From contig CP092872.1 of the NCBI GenBank assembly GCA_030710605.1, positions 94,768,922-94,832,921 of the forward strand: DNA of 64,000 bases, in the 5' to 3' direction. Below are positions 47,501 to 53,500 of this stretch, one piece after another. The notes beneath the pieces were generated by a model that searched no databases, was not told the origin of the DNA, and saw nothing but the letters and a program-made list of their open reading frames with translations. This stretch comes from Cordylochernes scorpioides (Eukaryota; Arthropoda; Arachnida; Pseudoscorpiones; Chernetidae). Position 1 is the first letter of the stretch; each line of letters opens with the position of its first letter. The translations under genes were made by a program, and so were the position numbers.

Positions 47501-50500
47501 TCGGTACTAAGGACCGTGGGTCTATTTAGTAGGCTAGAGTGTCACCTGTTATAGAAATTAACTAGACTAGCTGGAACTGCCTTTTAGTATATTTAATTCA
47601 AGATTAAAATCATATCTCCCGATCATTTAAATGAACATTGCTGATGGCTTGCACCATCTATCGGAATAATTAGATTAGAATATGAAAAATATAGCGATTT
47701 TGAAATATACTATTTTTGAAAATTGAAAAGTTCTTTATATTTAGAATGTCTTTTTGAAAATAGAGCAACCCATAAATAAATCTTTAATTAAAAAGGCATA
47801 TATTAGATCAATCTTTAATTAAAATTTTAATTATTTATGTATTGCTCTATTTTCAAAACGATTTCAACCAGTTTTGGTTATGATGCTCTACGCCTTGCAA
47901 GAATGATCCAATATATGCCTTTTTAATTAAAAATTTAGATTATCATGCACTAGCGCGCCATCTGTTATCAAATTATAAAACTATTTTAGAGGCGTAATAT
48001 TCTTTTTAAAATAAAACAATTTCTACTGTCCTTACTTTAATTTTTCCATTGCAGTAAGGACAGTAGAAATTGTTTTATTTTAAAAAGAATATTACGCCTC
48101 TAAAATAGTTTTATAATTTAGATTATCGTTGGATTTTTTAATATATGTATTCAATTGAGAGCTTTCGGGTCTTATACTCGTTATCAATCTGTAATTTAAA
48201 ATTGTCTATTTTAACTACAGGTTGTAAGAAAGAGCTAGACCCCGAGGGCTCCAATAATTTCTTCCAATAGACAGAATATAAGTTGATCTGTTACCCTTTA
48301 TCCCATTGTTGTGTTTAGATATCTGGAACGGATTTAAGCATTGAGCCAGTCTTTTCTGTGAACACCTATAATCGGCTTATCTAAACTTATTTTTAAAAAC
48401 ACGCCATCTTTTTTTCTAATAAGAATCCACTTCTCGCTGTCTACCATTTATGAATTTTAGCTGAAATAGACTTTTAATTTTAAAAATATATTTGCAAATT
48501 TATTTATTTAACAGTTACAAAGACACGCCATATCCACAATTAGGATAATTGCGTGTAAATCTAAAATTATATACAAATCAATTCATCGTGAAATTAACAT
48601 AATTAAACATTGGGAAGCACGTAAATTACACATTCGATGTAAAATTTTGCATATAGTAATTATAAATAGCTTGAAATATGTACACCGTATGAAATATGTA
48701 CACAAAATTGCCATTTACAACAGTTAGAACAACGTGTAGACTAAGTAAATTAATCACATCCAATGATTACATCAGAATGAGTCCGTGGCCAACAGTCAAT
48801 ACTTTCGCCTTGAAATATACAGCCTGCATATTTGCAAATATTTCTTTCGTAAGAAATACACTGTATAACAAAAAAATCGACGCACCAAGAAGGAGTTGTC
48901 AGATTAGGACAAAAATTGGTGTATGTAAAGAGCATGTATAGGGGAAAAAACGATTAAAATTTCAGAACAATTAATTGTTTTATTTCAGAGTTTGATCGTC
49001 ACAATTTGCATAATTCGGCCACCAAATTTCAATCATTTGCATATGTTTGGTCGAAACCTCTTTGTATACGTATTTTCATATAAATCGGACAACTGCTTCT
49101 TGGTGCGTCGATTTTTTTGTTATAGAGTATATTTTGAAGATAGAGGTTGCCTGCCATTAGAAATAGGCCTAAGGCTGTTGAAGATCAATTATCGCTTGAA
49201 AGCTTAGCATTTAAAAATTTAAAAAAGAAAATAAACTTATTATGAAAAATATTTGTTTGTTTTTTAACGCCTTTCATAATTTTACCTTGAATCATGAATA
49301 GAGCCTTCAATTAAGTATTCTATCTTTTTTCTAAACCGTTCACTTCTACTCGAAATAACGAAGATTGTCAACTTTTAAAATGTGAACTTAATTGGAATAA
49401 GTTATTCTTCTATGTTCTGTTGTATTTAAAGTTAAACGTGTTGAGAAAGGTATACATAAAGAATGACGTTTAGGATATATCGAAATGTGAATTGAAACAC
49501 AATGTCAACTTCAAAGGAACATGCAGCGCTCAACGATAGCAGCGCCGTGAAGCGGAGAAACGTGGAAATAGAATTGGAAGGGCATTTTTGTAGATAGGTT
49601 CGAAATCGGCCACTAGATGGCAGTGGTAGATCTCAAGTACTGTTAGCTGAGGGGGTGAGATTGGGCACCACGTGGGGCATTTATACTTCTTCCCCTATAT
49701 CACTACATGCATCTTTCCTCTATATATATCCACACTATTTCGTTTGGTTTCAAATTGTGAGATTAAAGTAAAATAAATTCATAATTTTAAATATTAATTA
49801 ACATATTTAGAATAAAAATAATCAAGAAAAAATATTTTAAATTATAGTAATGTTGAAAAATTGAATTTTTAAAATTTGTTGGATAGCTATAAATAAAACT
49901 TTAAGAGCAACAGGTGCGTGTCAGGATGGCCGAGCGGTCTAAGGCGCTGCGTTCAGGTCGCAGTCTACTCTTGTAGGCGTGGGTTCGAATCCCACTTCTG
50001 ACATTTTTTTTTTTACATCAATTTTTTTTTTTTATTCTTTTAAATTATTAAAATTTTATTATATACAATTATTTTATATATTATAGTATTTTATATATTT
50101 ATTATAAATATTTTATATATTTATTATAAATATTTTATATTAAAAATAATTAAATATGGTTTTATTCGTGAAACTATTTTTAGAGTAGTTAGCATTTTTT
50201 TTTTACATTAAAAATATTATAATTATACCTTTAGCTTTTTTTTTTAAGTTTTAAAAAGCAATTTTGGTATTACAAACTTTAAGAAAATATTCGTTGTTTT
50301 TTTTTAATGACCAAATCGTTTTCACTGTTATCTTTTTATTATAAAGTTGTTGGTATGTTTTTTTTTTCATTGTTATCTTTTTTTTTTTTAATTATAAAGT
50401 TGTTTGTTTGTCAAGCTCGAAATTTAATTTGCATATTTTATTTATTGCTTAACGAACATGACATAAATATTACGTTGAATATATTTTAATCGATTTCCAT

Positions 50501-53500
50501 ATTTGAGTCACAATGTGTTTTTCATCATCTTTTAACATCGATTTCCACTAACCTGTAAGACTGGCAGCTGTTTGGACGTGGCATCGAGGCATCATTGAGG
50601 CATCCCCATTGTGGCTCCTGTTTATATTGTAGCGTAGAAATCAAGTCCTTGTATATCTGAAGGTGTGAAAGTATTTATTGATGACGTCACCAGTCGACAA
50701 TTATCAACAAACCAACCAAACTATCTACAGCTAGAGAATATCGAGCAAGCAAGCTAGGTAACTAAATGATGATTTTTTACAAATATAAAATTTTAAATCT
50801 GTTTCAAATATTTTCATTGAATAATTAAATTAAATATAAATTATTTCTTCGCCACAATATATTTACGAAATTAAACCATATTAAGCAAGATTTTTTTTCT
50901 TTTTCAAATGAAACAAACTAGCTAATCAGTAGTCAAAGCAAGCGGTTTTGCCAGTTTAATCTACCATACCGGCTTTTTAGATCTCTAATGGACAATTCTA
51001 CTTATATATTTAACATTGTAAGGTGGAATATTGGTTATGGTGTTTAACCAAACTATGGACATAAGTATTGAGGAGAGTGGAATTGCAGAAGGAAGTTTAT
51101 TTGAAAAAGTAAAACAAAACCGTGCTAAATAGTTTCATTTTGAATATATAGGTGTCGCGCCATAGCTTTATTATGTGTGTTGTGTCCATTTTAAAATATA
51201 TATATTTTTAATACAATCAAATAATTTTGTTCATTCTATTATATATATATATATATATATGTATTATCCCTAGTACACATGGTACAGGCCATGATAATCA
51301 TGGTGGGTAGTTAACGACTGCTTTTACTGTAAATGCACCACATGTCTACACATGTGAAAAGCAGTTCGACTTTTGCACTTACAAATGTGTCAGAGCCCCA
51401 TTTCGTTACTTGCAATCGCTGGTGAGTTTGGACTTTTGCAAGAATCGGAGGCTATTGGAGCATTTTTTTTTATATATATATATAAGAAAAAAGTGCCCAA
51501 TGCGGGATTCAATCCCGGATCGTAGCGGTTGAAAATCAATGGTTTAGACCACCCTTCCACCGACCTCTTTCATTCTATTGAAGGATGCAATCTATTCCAG
51601 AGGTCTTCACTACCGTTACTCCTGCCAATAGTTGTTGTCCTAGACTGTTAGATGGGAGTGGTGTGTGGCAGGACAGAAACAAAGGAACTAAAGATCAACA
51701 ACAAATTTGGGAGTTCTGTGTGTTAATGCTGAACTTGAAGCTCTAGCCCTAAAACACATTGATAAGGAAGACCCACATAAACTTGTCTTCTTTACAGACT
51801 CGCTGTCAGCAGCCATTGTTACACCAGCTCTGTCTCTGAGGAAAATTGCTCAGAATTTAGACAAGCTTCACAGAGACACACAAATCACCTTCCAGTAGAT
51901 CCCATCCCACATAGGACTGAAGGACACAGCAGACACTATTGCAAAATCAGAAGCAATACCTAACTTGATTTCGACTCCTTCAAATACCTACAAAAAAAAA
52001 AGAAACATTCAAGCAAAAATGCAGGAGTCAACATTCCATCATTGGTATCTGAACCAAAAGTCTGGAGCTATTCTGTGGAATGTGCGATGAACTGACAGGC
52101 AGCAACCTGTATTTCCAGGCTCAAAACTGGCGATACAAGACTGTTCCTCTTCCAGAATGGTGTCAAGACCTTCCCACAATACACCATCTACAGAGAGGCC
52201 TGAACAGACCACCTCTTGGAATGTATGGGAGCCTCAAGACATGACCTATATTCCAACCCTATCAAAATTATCAATTTAACCTGTGGGAGCCAAGAGACTT
52301 CCTTCGAGCCTGCTGGGATGACAGACCACGGCAAACATACAAGCGGGGCCTGGAAATAGGAGATAACCACCGCTGCGGCAGATCGGCGGAAGTCAATCAG
52401 AACCCAATAGACATTCTAGGGCGTTGTCCTTTTGTATTCTTTATGGACTTCCTATAAAAAATGTAGCTAATACGTAATACTGATAAAAACTGATGAGCAT
52501 TCGCTGGACTTAATAAATCGACACACTACAAACCCATGAAATCACAGTCTCCACAACCTTGTATAACTATACAAATGGGATAATTAGAAATATAAAATGA
52601 AAGGATTTAAAAGCACGAATGTTTCTTTTATACATAATACAAACTTCTACTGTCCATTGTATTATGTATAAAAGAAACATTCGTGCTTTTAAACTCTTTC
52701 ATTTTATATGTATAGATGGCGCGTTATTGCTTAGTAATAATTAGAAATCAAAATATTTTATTCATTGCATTAGTATCAGTCCTTCAAATTTCTGTAAATC
52801 AGTGTTTCAAGATCGGTTGAAGTAAATGCAAAGTTCGATTTTTCACGCATGGTCTGAACTTTGTACTCGCTGAACATGTAGACGTCTAAGTTTAGTATTT
52901 TGTCCTATTTGGCCAATTAAAAAAATATATATATTTGCATTCCTTTTTTTAATTTTTTTATTAGAAGAGCCCTGAAACTTTTTTTATTTATTTTATTTTG
53001 AATTTGATGCGATAAAAATGTATATGTTAATAGATAATAAATATGTCTATGCCAGGGAATATCCTGAACTCCCGGTGGTAATGAAGGATCCGGCAATCCT
53101 GCCTATTGCGCAGGCGCACTCCAAGACTCCTGCGCAGGTAAGCAGCTATTTTACATATTTACATATATTTAATCTGTATTAAATAATAGTTACTTTTTTT
53201 AATTTATCAGTTCATAGAGTAAGGTGTTGCCAGGTGCTGCTCCGCTGGCTTCTCCAACGTGGAATTATCATCATCCCCAAGAGCAAGAGCATCTCAAGAG
53301 TTAAGGAGAATTTCCAGGTAAAAAGTTTCCTTTTTAGAAAATCCATTCCTTGCTCTGAGCAATGGCACATTGGCTCTTAGTTCCATTCCACCTCTAGCTC
53401 TTTATAATGAATAGCCGCTCATCTGCATAATGTCGAAACCAATTAACGGATCATCCTTATGCAAATCGAAAGCATTTTTATTAGTTGGTTGAAGAGAAAC

